Below the pieces are notes generated by a model. That model was not told the origin of the DNA and searched no databases. It was given only the letters and a program-made list of their open reading frames with translations. A DNA stretch of 64,000 bases, from NCBI RefSeq assembly GCF_000151665.1, contig NW_013171866.1, positions 124,001 through 188,000 on the forward strand, read 5' to 3'. Positions 35,083-45,996 of this stretch are shown here, one piece after another. The translations under genes were made by a program, and so were the position numbers. The DNA comes from Blastocystis hominis. Its lineage: Eukaryota; Sar; Bigyra; Opalinata; Blastocystidae. Numbering within the stretch: position 1 is the stretch's first letter; each line of letters starts with the position of its first letter.

Positions 35083-36022
35083 CTATTCACAATAGGGTGA
35101 TAGGACGTTGAGCTGTTTATCATTGATAGTGTAGGACACGTTGAGGTAGGGGTCGTCCGTTCGGCTACAAAACGGACATTTCCAATCATCACAGGGATTT
35201 TGAATACAAGCAACATGCGCATATCCTGAGCAACCCTTACAAAAACGAACTGCCGATTCATTCGTAAGATCAACATCAATTCCACAAACAATACAAACAG
35301 GCAGACTATCCCACGATGCCATGCACAATTGATGGAAAGTTTCATCAGGTATTCCTCTCTCAGTTTTGCCTGATTTGCGGGTGTTGGTGTTCTGTAGAGG
35401 CGAAAAAACTTCATTTCTATCTTCCAACTCTACAGGAACGGGAGACTGTCTGCCATAAAGCTTCCATCCCTCTTCGAAAGGTTGAATGTAAATCTTATAA
35501 ATATCAGAGAGTGATAGAGAGTCATATTTGGACTTTGCAGTTACGAATTTGTCCCCATAGTACTCTTTAATCAGGTCCCAGTTCTATGTTATACATCGCA
35601 CCCTAAACTACATCTTGAAACTTTTTCTTCGAATAGAAAAGGGAGGCTGGTGTGAGAGATAATTCAGAAAATATCTTGCGAATGTTCGGATCTTCAGTTG
35701 ATATTACAGGGTTTGCTTTCCAGCATGTATAAATGTAGTTATTAAAAAAGTATTCTTCGGTTTCTTGATGCTGCAAATCGATAGAATATGGGGTCAACTG
35801 GACCTGGCTGGCTTCATTCTGCTTAAGATTACGAGAAACTACATAGTAGATAGAATTCCCATCGTCTGTTCCGCGACCTTTGACCCAGGAACTTTCCGGA
35901 GTATTGCAGTCAAATTCACCTCCATCATCTCCACAGCACCATAGACCCAGTTTGTTCTGAGTGGGACTCACTTCTCTGCACTTCAGACACTTGTAGCATT
36001 GCTTCCATGTGCAATTATCCAT
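35083..36022 (-). CDS. CW-type and PHD zinc finger protein
   Basis: The N-terminus TWKQCYKCLKCREV...LWCC...CNTPESSW has the CW-domain pattern (W-x-Q-C-x2-C, W-x-C, C-x-x-PE). The C-terminal half has a PHD finger CIVCGIDVD...FCKGCSGYAHVACIQ...WKCPFC with C4HC3 spacing. Both domains read histone H3 tails, so a nuclear chromatin role is likely. One intron near 35582-35609. The stop TAG at 35083 is followed by TTGTTTGTA. Upstream (36433 to about 36070, minus) an exon starting MEIDEQALLENQAKQKY could be 5' exons of this gene or a separate small gene. Confidence 0.7.
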
Positions 36023-36069
36023 TCCTTACTGTTGAGTTTCCAAACAGAGTTGATTCCTAACTATTTTGT

Positions 36070-36433
36070 TATAAACCGTGAAAGGATCTTTTTAATCTAC
36101 AAACCGATTCTTTATCTGGAAGAGGAGTATAATTGATATTTCGAGAGATCCCAAATAACCATAATCACCTGGAGTTTGTTCAGTTTCAGGAATAGATACT
36201 CCACATTTCTATGTCGAACTTTCTGTAAGCATTGTGTTTATAGAAGCACTTCATGCTATTGATGGATTACAGCGAAATAACACGATGTCTCAACATCGAC
36301 TCTCAAATGACTCCGTAGTGTTACCATAAAACACATTCTTGCCAATTCTTATAGGACCATATACTCTGGAATCACATTCCTTGTATTTTTGTTTTGCTTG
36401 ATTCTCGAGCAATGCTTGTTCATCGATTTCCAT
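36070..36433 (-). other. Possible upstream exon or small gene
   Basis: ATG at 36433 opens MEIDEQALLENQAKQKY and RVYGPIRIGKNVFY, ending at a GT donor. A later segment IPETEQTPGDYGYLGS can be joined in phase. No family recognised, and I could not join it in frame to the CW-PHD exon because a TAA precedes the MDNCTW start. Confidence 0.3.
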
Positions 36434-36522
36434 TTGAAAAAATAAAATATCATTAACAAAAAAGATCGAAAAACGGATTGGTTGTGACTATTGCAATTCC
36501 ATTTTTATGCTTTGATTATGGA

Positions 36523-37879
36523 ATGTTGGCTCGTCGGTTTGTTTTCTGTATCAAACCTTATGCCAAGCATATCCGAGAATTGTTGCCGCGAGCTGGTACT
36601 GTATTAGACTTCACACCGTTTCGTCGTTTTGCAATGTCACGCCCACCACTAGAAGAGATGGCTGAAGACGCTGAAGATGATATCATGGAAAAAACGCAAG
36701 ATAAGCGCATCATCCAGCTTTCTCGCTATGTGATGAACAACAACTTGAAGTCGAGTCTTGTTACATACAGTAAACTGCCGTTATTTCTACCGCGGAGTGA
36801 TTTTCGGATTGTTTGCTCGTTGATGAAGCAGCTGGGATCTTCAAGTGGAATCCCAGATTTGGAGAATGTCTTTTTGAAGATTCAGAGGATGAAGTTGTCA
36901 AGGAAGCATGCACTCACAATGCGTTGCTTAATTCGCCTATCGTACGAGATTGGAGACGCTCAGCTGATCGAAACGTTCTACCGCCAAATTTGCGAAGAAG
37001 AGATTTATGTGAACAATTCCTTTTTAAACGATGTTGTGTTTGATTGCCTCTTTTCTCTCAACGCATACAAGTCAATCTGCACCATCGTTCAGTCTCTAGA
37101 AGTAGGTTTTTTGGTCACTCTCGATTGTAGTCTCTCCTGGATGAAGGAAAGGTTCTCCCCTCCTTCAACAATCATTCCAGTCAAAACGCGATCATCGCCT
37201 TTATGGCCGAAGGCCGAGACGATCTGCTGCTGTTCTTCCTTCAGCAGATCAAGACCAACTGGCGAATTCCGGTCACAATCACGGATTACATCGTGTCCAA
37301 CGCGGTTCGGAACACTTCGCTCGCCACACTTTTCCCCAAATGTCTCGACTCCCAGCCCGTACTTCCCCGTTTTCCCCTTTTCTCTAGAAATCGGCGACGT
37401 TATTCAACGCCATCATCGATTTCTACGCGCACTGCAGCGACTTCGCTTCCGCGTTCAGCATCGTGCAGCGCGCCAAAGCAGCGGGCGTGAAAGTGACTTC
37501 GGTGAGCTATCAAAGCCTCTGTGAGCTTTTATTCGAGCTCTACGATGCTTCGCCGCCCGATCGCGAGCTCGTTCGGTCGTTCTGCACGCATCTCTGCTCG
37601 TTGGATCGTGGCGGGTATGTGGTGCTGCTCGGCGTGCTGCCGGTGCGCGTGATGATTCGCTATGGCGAGTTGGAAAACGCCGCGCAGTATTTGAAACTGT
37701 TGAATCGATTCGAAAACGGACTGTCTAGAGCGGATCTCGCTATTTTGGAAGAGATGAGGGAGCAGAATAGGGAGAATAAGGCGCTGATGGAGGAGATGGA
37801 GAGGGTGATTCGCACGCTGAGAAGTAAGTTTGGTATTGATGGAGCGAAGGAGCCTGGAAAGGCAGACGGAGTGGAATAA
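36523..37879 (+). CDS. Helical repeat protein, probably mitochondrial
   Basis: Starts MLARRFVFCIKPYAKHI, a good mitochondrial presequence, then FTPFRRFAMSRPPLEEM and a long all-helical region (IIQLSRYVMNNNLKSSL, RKHALTMRCLIRLSYEIGD, IIDFYAHCSDFASAFSIVQ, LENAAQYLKLLNRF). The end is a coiled coil, REQNRENKALMEEMERVI. The pattern of paired helices resembles PPR/TPR-like solenoids, but no consensus PPR is certain. Introns 37102-37130 and 37359-37387. Encoded TAA. An in-frame ATG lies further upstream at 36478 and is less likely. Confidence 0.6.
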
Positions 37880-37946
37880 CGAGGATTCTGATATGTGTTA
37901 TAGTTTCATTTAGTAGTGAAGAATTGATTGTTTGAATAAACAAGAG

Positions 37947-38331
37947 TAATGAGTGATGGGACCTACAGGATCTGCTCGGACTTCGGACCAGTTCACCTGT
38001 CCGTCTTTTTCTTCGCTATATAATCCAATAAGACTTCTATACAGTTACTAGCAAAAACCAAGAATACGTGTCGTCTCCTCTAAATAGATATACATCATAC
38101 TTTTCCACTCTCATAGGCTCAGTTTGAGAGAAGATTCTCTCCTCCACGTCTTCCAATATAAGGTTTGTTACCTGATCTACACCTCGTAGCATTCCCTATG
38201 ATGTTAATCAACGTCTGGATCGCATACAGTAAATGTCCGGCCATCATTTGTCAAAATGACTACTTTCTCTAAACATCTCATACAACTCCCAAATTCGTAC
38301 TGTTCATCATTTTGCCTAACTCTTCAGCCAT
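37947..38331 (-). CDS. LSM8: U6 snRNA-associated Sm-like protein LSm8, poly(A)-made stop
   Basis: Start MAEELGKMMNKKVVILTNDG, then the Sm1/Sm2 motifs: GRTFTGMLRGVDQVTNLIL and YLFRGDDTSLIG. It is a ring subunit of LSm2-8 bound to U6 snRNA 3' ends. Introns 38269-38300 and others of about 32 nt. The frame reaches ...CAT TA CTCT TGTTTATT. The motif is at 37935-37942 (minus), so cleavage 4 nt before it leaves TA and gives UAA. The first encoded stop in frame is only beyond the motif, at 37910. It overlaps the 3' region of the convergent gene. Confidence 0.85.
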
Positions 38332-38422
38332 TTTTGGTCTATTTCAATATTATACAGAAAGAGATTGTTAAGAAAAGCAGGAACTTTTCTTTCTCATTTG
38401 ATTTTTATTCAATTTCTAAGCC

Positions 38423-39960
38423 ATGGAGAACGATGAAGCAAATCTGATAGCTGCGAAAGCTTTCCGGTCGCGACTTCTCGGAGATAAGAAGAGAGCTGTG
38501 TACTGGGAAGGTCAGCTTGAAGATCTTCGCAAACCCAAAAGTCCGCGAATAGAAATGAGTAGAAGTCCGTCTTCTGAAGCGTCTGTATCAGGAAGAAGGT
38601 CGGAAGACGGGGAAGTGGAGATTGTCTCTCCTTTGGATGAAAACGGCATGATTCTCCCTACTCTTCTTAAGAAGGTATTCAAATTATTTGATATTCATCC
38701 AAGACTGCAAAGCAAGTCGATGAGGACTTTCAATACGGCGGACGCAAAGGCATGCGTAAAGAGGCTCAGGATCAGAGTATCGCTGAGATGCAGAAATCCA
38801 TCTATATGCATCGGGAACGTAATATCGACGAGGTGATCGCTAGTAATATCATGAAGCACAGTCATTATCACAACCCTGTATGTTTTTGCTGCTTCTCTTG
38901 TCATTGCAGATGGAAAGCAGCCGATCGGGGTTTGATGAAGAGGATGCGATCGACGAGAAGTTTTACACTGGCAAAGAAGAATACATGACGGAGAAAAAGA
39001 AGCAGGAAATGGAAATGGAGCAGGCGATCAAGGCACAGAAGCGCTGGACCCAGATCACATCCACCTGTCCCTATTGTTACGGATCGTCTCAAATGTCAAA
39101 GGATAATTTGATGTTGGTGTTTGATTTGTTCTTTCCCGTAGAGCTCTCGGGAATCACACCTATCTCGCGATGTGCTCGAAGATGCGACTTAATGAATGGC
39201 ATGTGCAGATCTGTCCGCTGCAGCACGTCTGGTCGCAAACGGAGTGCGATGAGGAGGTGATGTACGAGATCCAGCGCTTCCAGCAGGCGTTGACTGCGAT
39301 GGCTCGCTCGCTGAATAAGGGATTGATTTGTTTTGAGGAAGTGCATCTTCCGCGTGGAAGGCAGCATTGTATTGTGGAGTGCGTGATGGTGCCGAAGGAG
39401 GTGGAGATGGACGCGCCGATTTATTTTAGGAAGGCAATGCTGGAGGTAGGGATTGAATGAATTGGAATGGGTTTTGGAAGGATCGTTGTGAAAATCATTG
39501 TGAATATCATTGTGAATATCATTGTGAATATCATTGTGAATATCATTGTGATTGCTGTCATTTGGTTGATCCATCGATTGTTTTGACTCTCTTCTCTCAC
39601 TCCCTTTCTAGTGTGACGATGTCTGGCAAGCCGATAATCGAAAATGCATGGACACATCAGAGAAAGGGCTTCAACGATCCGTCCCCAAGGGCTTTGCCTA
39701 CGTCTACGTCCATTGGTCAAATATCACTGGGGCGGAAGGCAGCTTGACCCACGTCATCGAAGACGAAAAGACCTTCAAGCGAAACTTCGCGCAGGATGTG
39801 TTAGCCGGCATGATGGACCTGCCTACCAGTAAAATGCTCCGCTACAGCGAAGCGAGCATCCAGTCCGTGGTAGAATATCGATGAGTGAGTTTGATTGCTA
39901 GCTGCGACCGTTCCTGAAAGTGTGGCGGAAGTTTGACTGGACCGAAGAGCTCGATAGTTG
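38423..39960 (+). CDS. CWF19L2: CWF19-like splicing/debranching factor, poly(A)-made stop
   Basis: N-terminus MENDEANLIAAKAFRSRLLG, then a helical region (TAKQVDEDFQYGG, NIDEVIASNIMKH). The CwfJ domains follow: CPYCYGSS, ALGNHTYLAMCSKMRLNEWH, ICPLQHVWSQTECDEEV, MAPIYF-like DAPIYFRKAM, then KGLQRSVPKGFAYV, HVIEDEKTF and FLKVWRKFDWTEELD. This is the Cwf19/Drn1 family that acts with the lariat debranching enzyme. Introns include 39446-39611. The junction near 39110-39145 does not give a clean in-frame GT-AG by eye. The frame ends AGT TG | TGAG TGTTTGTT (motif 39965-39972): poly(A) makes UGA. Confidence 0.86.
39446..39611 (+). repeat. 166-nt intron with 12-bp minisatellite
   Basis: Within a CWF19L2 intron, five near-perfect copies of GAATATCATTGT lie at about 39485-39553. 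The intron is about five times the local norm. Confidence 0.85.
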
Positions 39961-39988
39961 TGAGTGTTTGTTCGTCAAGAAACAATCA

Positions 39989-41886
39989 TTATGCACTCGT
40001 TTCCTTCTCAATCGCATTCTCCACCGCTGCGTCCAGCTCTTTCTGCTCCTCTTCTCGCTTCTCTCTCGCCTCCTTTTCCTCCTCAATCACCTTCTCCGCA
40101 GCCAGTTCGATCTTCGTCTTCCGCTCCTCCGCAATCTTTCGATCGATCGCATCGTCATCCACCACCATATCGTTGATTCCCAGCTTCTCGTTCTCCTCAA
40201 ACGTCCGCTGATAATCCACGATCTCCAATCGGGGGTCTGGATTCGGCGCGCAGTCGCTGTAGATCCACGAGTTCGCCAGCGGATCCACGATATCAATCGT
40301 GAACTCGCGCTTTCCATCGCGCATCGCCTTCAGCTGCTCCATGAACTCCGCGTACTGCTTCTTCTTCTCTTCGATCGCGCTGTCTCCCAGGAAGATCGGG
40401 CTGTTCTCGCTCATGCTGTCGATGATCTGCGTCAGCAAGCCTTCGACGGTGGTGTACATTCCGCCCAGCGACCCGGCCTCCAGCTCCAAATCCAACTCAG
40501 GGATCTAGGTCGCCAATCCGCGATGATTCCTACATACACAGCGGCGGTGTCGCTCTTCAAGACATCGCGTCGGAGATCCTCGACAGCGTGCTCTTTATCG
40601 GATCGGAGAATGAGGCGCTGGCCTTGTTCCGGAATGGAGCCTCCTGCTTTAATCTACTCTTCACCCTGCCTCCAATGAAGCACTTCGTTGGTCCGGAATC
40701 CACAATAGTCGCAGAGGAACGACATGATGATGACCTCTTTGAAGTAGGGAATATCGGTAATGCACATGCGGCTTTCTCCCATTCGTCCGCACGCATGGCA
40801 AGGGCACTGCATCACCATCATTTCTTTATCGGTGTCCACTGCAGAGCTATCGAAATGCTGATATTTCGATTCGATATGCAGATTTCCTCCTTCCTTCTTC
40901 TCTACTTTCAACTCTTTCCCCCTCATCTACCGTCCAATTCTTCCTCATACTCTCCCTCCGTGCCCCATTTCATCGTCGATTCGTCCTCTGGCAACGCCAT
41001 GCCCAACGCCTACTCTCTCAATCCCCCTCTACAACGCAACGATGTGCTGTTCACGGCTTCGATAGTAGCGGAACACGCGGCAGTTCGGGTCTTTCTACCA
41101 TTCAATCCGCGCTGAATCGCGACTTTCGGGAGATACGGATTCTCCACGAACGAATTCCCCGAAGGATCGTCCACGATGAACGTGAAGGGAAGCTCCTCGC
41201 CCGTGGAAAGCTTGTCGATGCGCTGGCAGAAAGCTTCCACTTGCTCGTACACTTCCGGACAGGTTTCTTTGCGGTATGGCTGTTCCTGGCGGAGCTGCTC
41301 GGAGACGCGGTAGAGAATTCCCTCCACTGTGTTGAGGTCTCCCTGCTGTGTGATTGGGGGAATGTCCAGCTGCAACTCGGGAATGCTGATGGTGCAGTTA
41401 TCTCCCTTGATGATTTGGCGATTTAAATCCTATAAATGAATATAGGACACAACGGGCACTTCTTTGGAAGAAACGGTAAGCTGATAGCGCACTCCCTTCT
41501 CCTGAATTTCCGCTCCACTCTGCACTTCGTTCGATTTGAAACCGCAGTGAGGGCCTTCGAATCAAAAGAAGTAACAATAATCACATTCAAAGGCAACAAT
41601 AATGATTTCTCGGAAGTTGGGAATACGTGTCATCATCAGTTTGTTGCGTCCCTGTTGTCCACAGTTCATACACAAACCCTCCACATCTACATAACACTCT
41701 CGTAAATATACGTACAAGTAATTCCATTCTCATCCGTGTGAATTTCTGCATTTTCCACCGGCTCTAAAACATCAATTGCAGAGCGACGAAAGTACTATCC
41801 TCTTCTGGGGCACCTGCGACCACATTCTCGGGTTCCTCTTTGTGCTCAAAATTATCTCCAAGGTCTGTAAAACCGTTTTCAGGCAT
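39989..41886 (-). CDS. ZPR1: ZPR1 zinc finger protein
   Basis: Two ZPR1 modules, each a C4 zinc finger plus a double-psi-like domain. First: CMNCGQQGRNKLMMTRIPNF then FECPHCGFKSNEVQ (restored by a 30-nt intron starting GTGATTATTG), followed by DIPPITQQGDLNTVEGIL and VDDPSGNSFVENP. Second: CHACGRMGESRMCITDIPYF, SFLCDYCGFRTNEV, then LELEAGSLGGMYTTVEGLL and LGINDMVVD. ZPR1 is a chaperone for eEF1A biogenesis. Start MPENGFTDLGDNF at 41886. Encoded TAA. It is convergent with CWF19L2; the stop-to-end distance is 29 bp and the motifs are back to back. Confidence 0.93.
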
Positions 41887-41978
41887 TTTTCTCGTTTTTT
41901 TGATTGTATGGTCGTTTCAAAAGCAACGATACAAAAATGGGCGATCCCACAAAATCGATTCGTTCGATCAAACAAGAA

Positions 41979-42595
41979 AATAAATACACATATCAACAAG
42001 ATTAGAGATTCGCCGCTTCTTCCCGATCCTATCCTTCAACAAAGACCCAAACCCAAACCTTTTGACTCACCTTTTTGAAATTGAGCACCGTAAGCTGAGG
42101 GAGAAGCTTTACAACGCGAGCACGGAAGTTGGGCTCCGACTCAATCGGATTATCAATCAAAGACAAATTTGCTATAGGTGATAGAATCTACACAACCACA
42201 CTGAGATTTATCCAATCCTTCAGATGCTCAATTTCTTCAAAACTCGAAATGCGGTTATTTGTCAGTAGATATTAAGGAACCACGAGGAATACGTATCGGC
42301 TACCTCATAGGATATACACAAGCTCACGGCAATTCGGTACATTGGCTCCTAGGTTACTTGAAATACGATTGATCAGATTGTTGCACAGAATGAGCATTTC
42401 CAGTCGGTTGAACTTGGGGATGTTCTCAACCACCGCAATCGAGTTGTCGGACAAATCGATCATATCAAATTGGTCATTTGCAGCTCCAAGATTCTCCATT
42501 ATACCGATTTTAAGTCCTCGTAGATCCAACGAGTACTGTTTCAAGGGATTGTAGTAAGTTCGCGCAGTGGCGATGACATCTTGTGTGAGACGCAT
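41979..42595 (-). CDS. SNRPA1: U2 snRNP A' protein (LRR)
   Basis: Starts MRLTQDVIATARTYYNPLKQ, then the U2A' leucine-rich pattern: YSLDLRGLKIGIMENLG, DMIDLSDNSIAVVENIP, LEMLILCNNLINRIS, LTNNRISSFEEIEHL, SLIDNPIESEPNFRAR and LLPQLTVLNFKK. It binds U2 snRNA with U2B''. The junction between RELVY and LTNNR (about 42257-42310) has a GT donor but no AG just before the conserved TNN codons. Near the end, TGTTTGAT at 41967-41974 (minus) lies 4 nt past T of a would-be UAA; an encoded TGA is at 41968. Confidence 0.85.
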
Positions 42596-42678
42596 ATCTA
42601 CTCAGAAATCTGATAAGAATCATACTGTATTCACGTTCGCTAAAGAATGAGTTTGTTACTGCAAATAACCACGGTTTT

Positions 42679-42921
42679 TCACCATATCAACCCATTCATT
42701 ATCTCTTTACTTTGTGGGGTTCGTCCTAAGTGAATAGGTAGGATCTGTCCATTGTGTGCTGAACCCTTCCAGTCTGAAAGGTTTTCATGAGTTGTTGAAT
42801 TCTCTTGACTGGGGCGGTAATAAATCCTGGATTGTTTCTCAGTGACCGAACGCTCTCCATTCGGTCGCTTGTATTCCTCTCCAATACTTATCGTTTGTGT
42901 AGACTCGAATTCAAAGTGCAT
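42679..42921 (-). CDS. Small ORF, 80 residues, unknown
   Basis: MHFEFESTQTISIGEEYKRP to GRTPQSKEIMNGLIW; a polar protein with no recognised domain. It lies between MGAT1-like and SNRPA1 on the same strand. A GTAAAG donor inside the ORF suggests it may be only one exon. Confidence 0.35.
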   Translation of the reverse strand: MHFEFESTQTISIGEEYKRPNGERSVTEKQSRIYYRPSQENSTTHENLSDWKGSAHNGQILPIHLGRTPQSKEIMNGLIW

Positions 42922-42964
42922 CCATTATCTTCACATTTCAAAAACAACAAACAAACAAACACAA

Positions 42965-44646
42965 TCACAAAAATAGATCACATTTGTAAGTTGCAGACAT
43001 GCCGCCTTCAGGCACAAGGAAAATACGAATTCCACTGTAGTAAACTGTCACAACCCCCTTATAAGCGGTTCGAGGGATGCCCAACGAAGCATCGCTCATG
43101 ATCCCCAATTTTGTCGCCAACGAGTAGAAACTGCGAGGTCCCGGGTGTTTCCTACGCCTAACAATCCATCCCAATGGCACACGTGTAAAATAGCTTGGCC
43201 GTACTTTCGATGGGCAGAGTAACGAGCTCTTCGAGAGACTGGATCGCCGTCGCTTCGTTTAGCAAACTCTGGAACATGGGCTCATAATTTTCCAGCATCA
43301 AATACGCGAGATCGCGCTTTCCAAACTCGACAAATCGATCATTCAACTTGATCTTCGATTCGAACTCCCAGTAGAATCTACATCGCAGTTCTCCGTTTCC
43401 CCTACGGCTGGCTGTTCACGCCGGTGCTCCCGAACGTCACCACACGCGAGACCTCGGGGTAGACGCACTGCCGGTCCTGCCGCGCCGCGGGAGATCGGAC
43501 CCAGTCCCTCCAGAAATCGGTGGGCCATAGATCCTTCCAGGCGATCCACTGCTTCTTCTCGATCATCCACCCGAGCGAGGGGAAGTAGTCGGTTCGCCAG
43601 ATGAGGGCTAGAGGAGAGAAGGAGGGGAGAGGAGGCTACTGGGATCGAGAACGAACTTGGACTGGCCGTTTTCGTTGTAGGCGCTGATGCAGTAGATGGA
43701 GGGATCGCTGTTGAACAGATAGGAAGTGGCGCTGAAGTAGTCGAAGAAGTCGGGAGCGATGAGAACGTCGTCCTAGCGATGATGGGAGCAGGGAAAGCGC
43801 ACGTCGAGAACGATGACTTGCTCGTAGTTGTGCGTGCCGAAGAGAGTGCTCAGCGCCCAGGAGAGATGATACGCGATGGACCCGTACTGCGCGTCCACTT
43901 CCAGCTTTACCGGCTTGTGCTTGAGATGGAGGAAGGGGCAGAATGGGATCTCCGATCGGACGCGACTGCTGATGATGCCGACCAAGGTGGTGACGGTGCT
44001 GTCTGCGCCGTCCTGCGATATTACTATGTCCACGTAGAACAAGTTGGCCGGGTTCGAGAGCACTTTGACGACTTGGTTGAACGTGCGTAATAAAAATTGG
44101 GGACGGTTGTACGCTAAAATAAGCAGAGCCGTTTTCTTTCCTCCGATCGCAAATCGGTTTTCCTTGCGAGACGCCTCGAAAACAGCAACACGATTCAAAG
44201 CAGGCCGCACTATTTCTCTTCCTTCAAATGGGTTCTTGTACAGACTTTCAGAAGTAAACGATGAAAAAGCATCGGGAAGCCCAGCCTTCGAGAAGAGGGA
44301 ATCGTCTCTTCCAGAGAAATCAAAAGGATTCGAATTTGAGGATACTTCAGGAGTAGATGGCTACAAATGAAAGGAATTTACCAATAGACTACATCACGTA
44401 GATTATTTCCTTTGAGAGTTTGCTATGAATGAATGAACCAACCCAAAACTACAAATGTTCCTTGAGCTCTTGAACCCGACTTTGAATCGTCATAAAGCGA
44501 TGCTCCCGACTAGATCGAACGATACTCATAAAACAAACGATGTGAGTGAAAGAGGCTACATCAAGCTTGAAGAATACCATAAGCTGCGACAGACTGATAA
44601 TACATAGTACAGCAAGGACACAAAGAAATATGTTTTTGCGTCGCAT
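42965..44646 (-). CDS. MGAT1: GnT-I-type N-acetylglucosaminyltransferase (GT13)
   Basis: N-terminal signal anchor MRRKNIFLCVLAVLCIISLS, a short stem, then the GT13 catalytic core: ALLILAYNRPQFLLRTF, VDIVISQDGAD, AYHLSWALSTLFG, the metal motif VLDDDVLIAPDFFDYFSAT (across an intron), YCISAYNENGQ, TDYFPSLGWMIEKKQW, WRDWVRSPAARQ and PEVSRVVTFG. The end has GIPRTAYKGVVTVYYSGIRIF. This is the GnT-I/POMGnT1 family, Golgi enzymes that add GlcNAc to mannose. Encoded TGA at 42965-42967 followed by TGTTTGTTTGTTTGTT. RFT1 in the same window belongs to the same N-glycan route. Confidence 0.88.
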
Positions 44647-44978
44647 TTTGGTTTGGAAAATAGCAGAAAGCGAACAATAACGGTTATTATGGATTCTTAG
44701 CAGGCTATTCTGTTGTGAAACATGGTCTTAATGAAACAATAAAATGAGAGAAGATACTATTCACTGTATAAAGAAGCTATTTGTACATAAAAATAAGAGA
44801 GATCTCGTTCCCATTTGGATAGATAGCCCCTATTGACACCATATTTAGAGTTCAGTGAATTTTTAACAATCGATGGTGAAATAAGACCAAATTGGCCGAG
44901 AAATGAACAATTTGAACCTGTTGAAACTCCCAAAGAGAGGTAAATTCCACTTTCTAAATCATTTGAAGCTATTACACG
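44647..44978. promoter_or_regulatory. Divergent intergenic region, MGAT1-like / V-ATPase D
   Basis: About 330 bp between two divergent start codons. A 77-codon minus ORF here has no recognised domain and overlaps the V-ATPase D start. No specific element identified. Confidence 0.35.
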
Positions 44979-45918
44979 ATGTCTGAACAAAAGGCGCTGC
45001 CTACTCGAATGTAAATGGGTGTGGCATATCGTGAGAAATAGGGTTTTGCAGGCTTTTAAGGCGAAAGCCGTTTCTGCAAAGAAAGGTGGGAAAATGGATT
45101 TCCTTTGATTGCTTTAGGTTATGAGCTGCTGAAGAAGAAATCGGATGCGCTCACTGTTCGTTATAGAAAGCTTCTAAAGGAAATTCTCGAGGTTTGGCGT
45201 TATTCGAGGGCATCTGATAGATAGATGAAGCGAGAAGTCACTGAAATGATGAAGAACGCTTCTATTTCTCTTTCTGAAGCCAAGTGGGCAGCTGGAGATA
45301 TTACGTAACGACGGTGTGTTTTGCTTAATCTCGTAGTCGGAAAGTAATCGACAATGTTAGCAGTGCTTCAGAGATTCTCGAAGTTCACATTGATAACGTT
45401 GCTGGAGTGCGCCTGCCTGTTTTCAAATCGAAGCACCGAGATGTGGCTGGTATTTGTCTCTCTCTCTGTAGCTCATAGCCTAGACGAGCCAACTCTGGGT
45501 CGCGGAGGCCAGCAGCTGGAGAAATGCCGTAAGATCTGGTCCGAATTCCTGCAAGTTCTGATCCGTCTGTCCTCTCTGCAGACTTCCTTCATTTCCCTGG
45601 ATGAAGCCATCAAGGTAACAAATCGCCGTGTGAACGCTCTGGACAACGTGGTGATCCCGGGCATTATCGCAAACATCCACTACATCGAGTCGGAGCTGGA
45701 CGAACTGGAGCGAGAAGACATTTTCCGACTGAAGAAAGTGCTTCAAGTCAAGAACCGAAAGGAGGAGGAGGAGAAGCTCGGCGCAGGAGGTAGGAATGGG
45801 AGCAGAGTGGGACGTAGGCGAAGAGACGTTCGAGGAGTGTGAGGAAGATACGGAGAACCATGATAACATCTTGATGGACTACGTCATTGAGGAAGATGAC
45901 GATGACGTTGTTGTTTAA
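44979..45918 (+). CDS. ATP6V1D: V-type ATPase subunit D
   Basis: Spliced frame starting MSEQKALPTR, then the coiled N-terminal helix VSAKKGYELLKKKSDALTV, a SISLSEAKWAAGDIT segment, DNVAGVRLPVFKS, DEPTLGRGGQQLEK, SLQTSFISLDEAIKVTNRRV and IESELDELEREDIFRLKK, the subunit D family. It is the rotor shaft of V1. Introns of 28-34 nt; the one at 45450-45483 is chosen because it gives DVADEPTLGRGG. The acidic end DVVV is followed by TAA at 45916. Confidence 0.92.
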
Positions 45919-45996
45919 TTGTTCAGATGCGCTTTCAGTGTTGTGTTTGTTCGAAACGACGTGTCATTTTGAAAGATTCGTCCCTGGAGTCTCAAA

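Noticed and set aside
39920-40678. 252-codon ORF extending CWF19L2
   Set aside because: It runs antisense into ZPR1; the CWF19 family ends near DWTEELD and a poly(A) motif follows, so the extension is not expected in the protein.
44757-44990. 77-codon minus ORF in the MGAT1 / V-ATPase D gap
   Set aside because: It overlaps the V-ATPase D start, has no recognised domain and no poly(A) motif.
45450-45471. 22-nt intron in the V-ATPase D gene
   Set aside because: A 34-nt alternative (to 45483) gives a better match to the subunit D family, so the ultra-short one is not needed.
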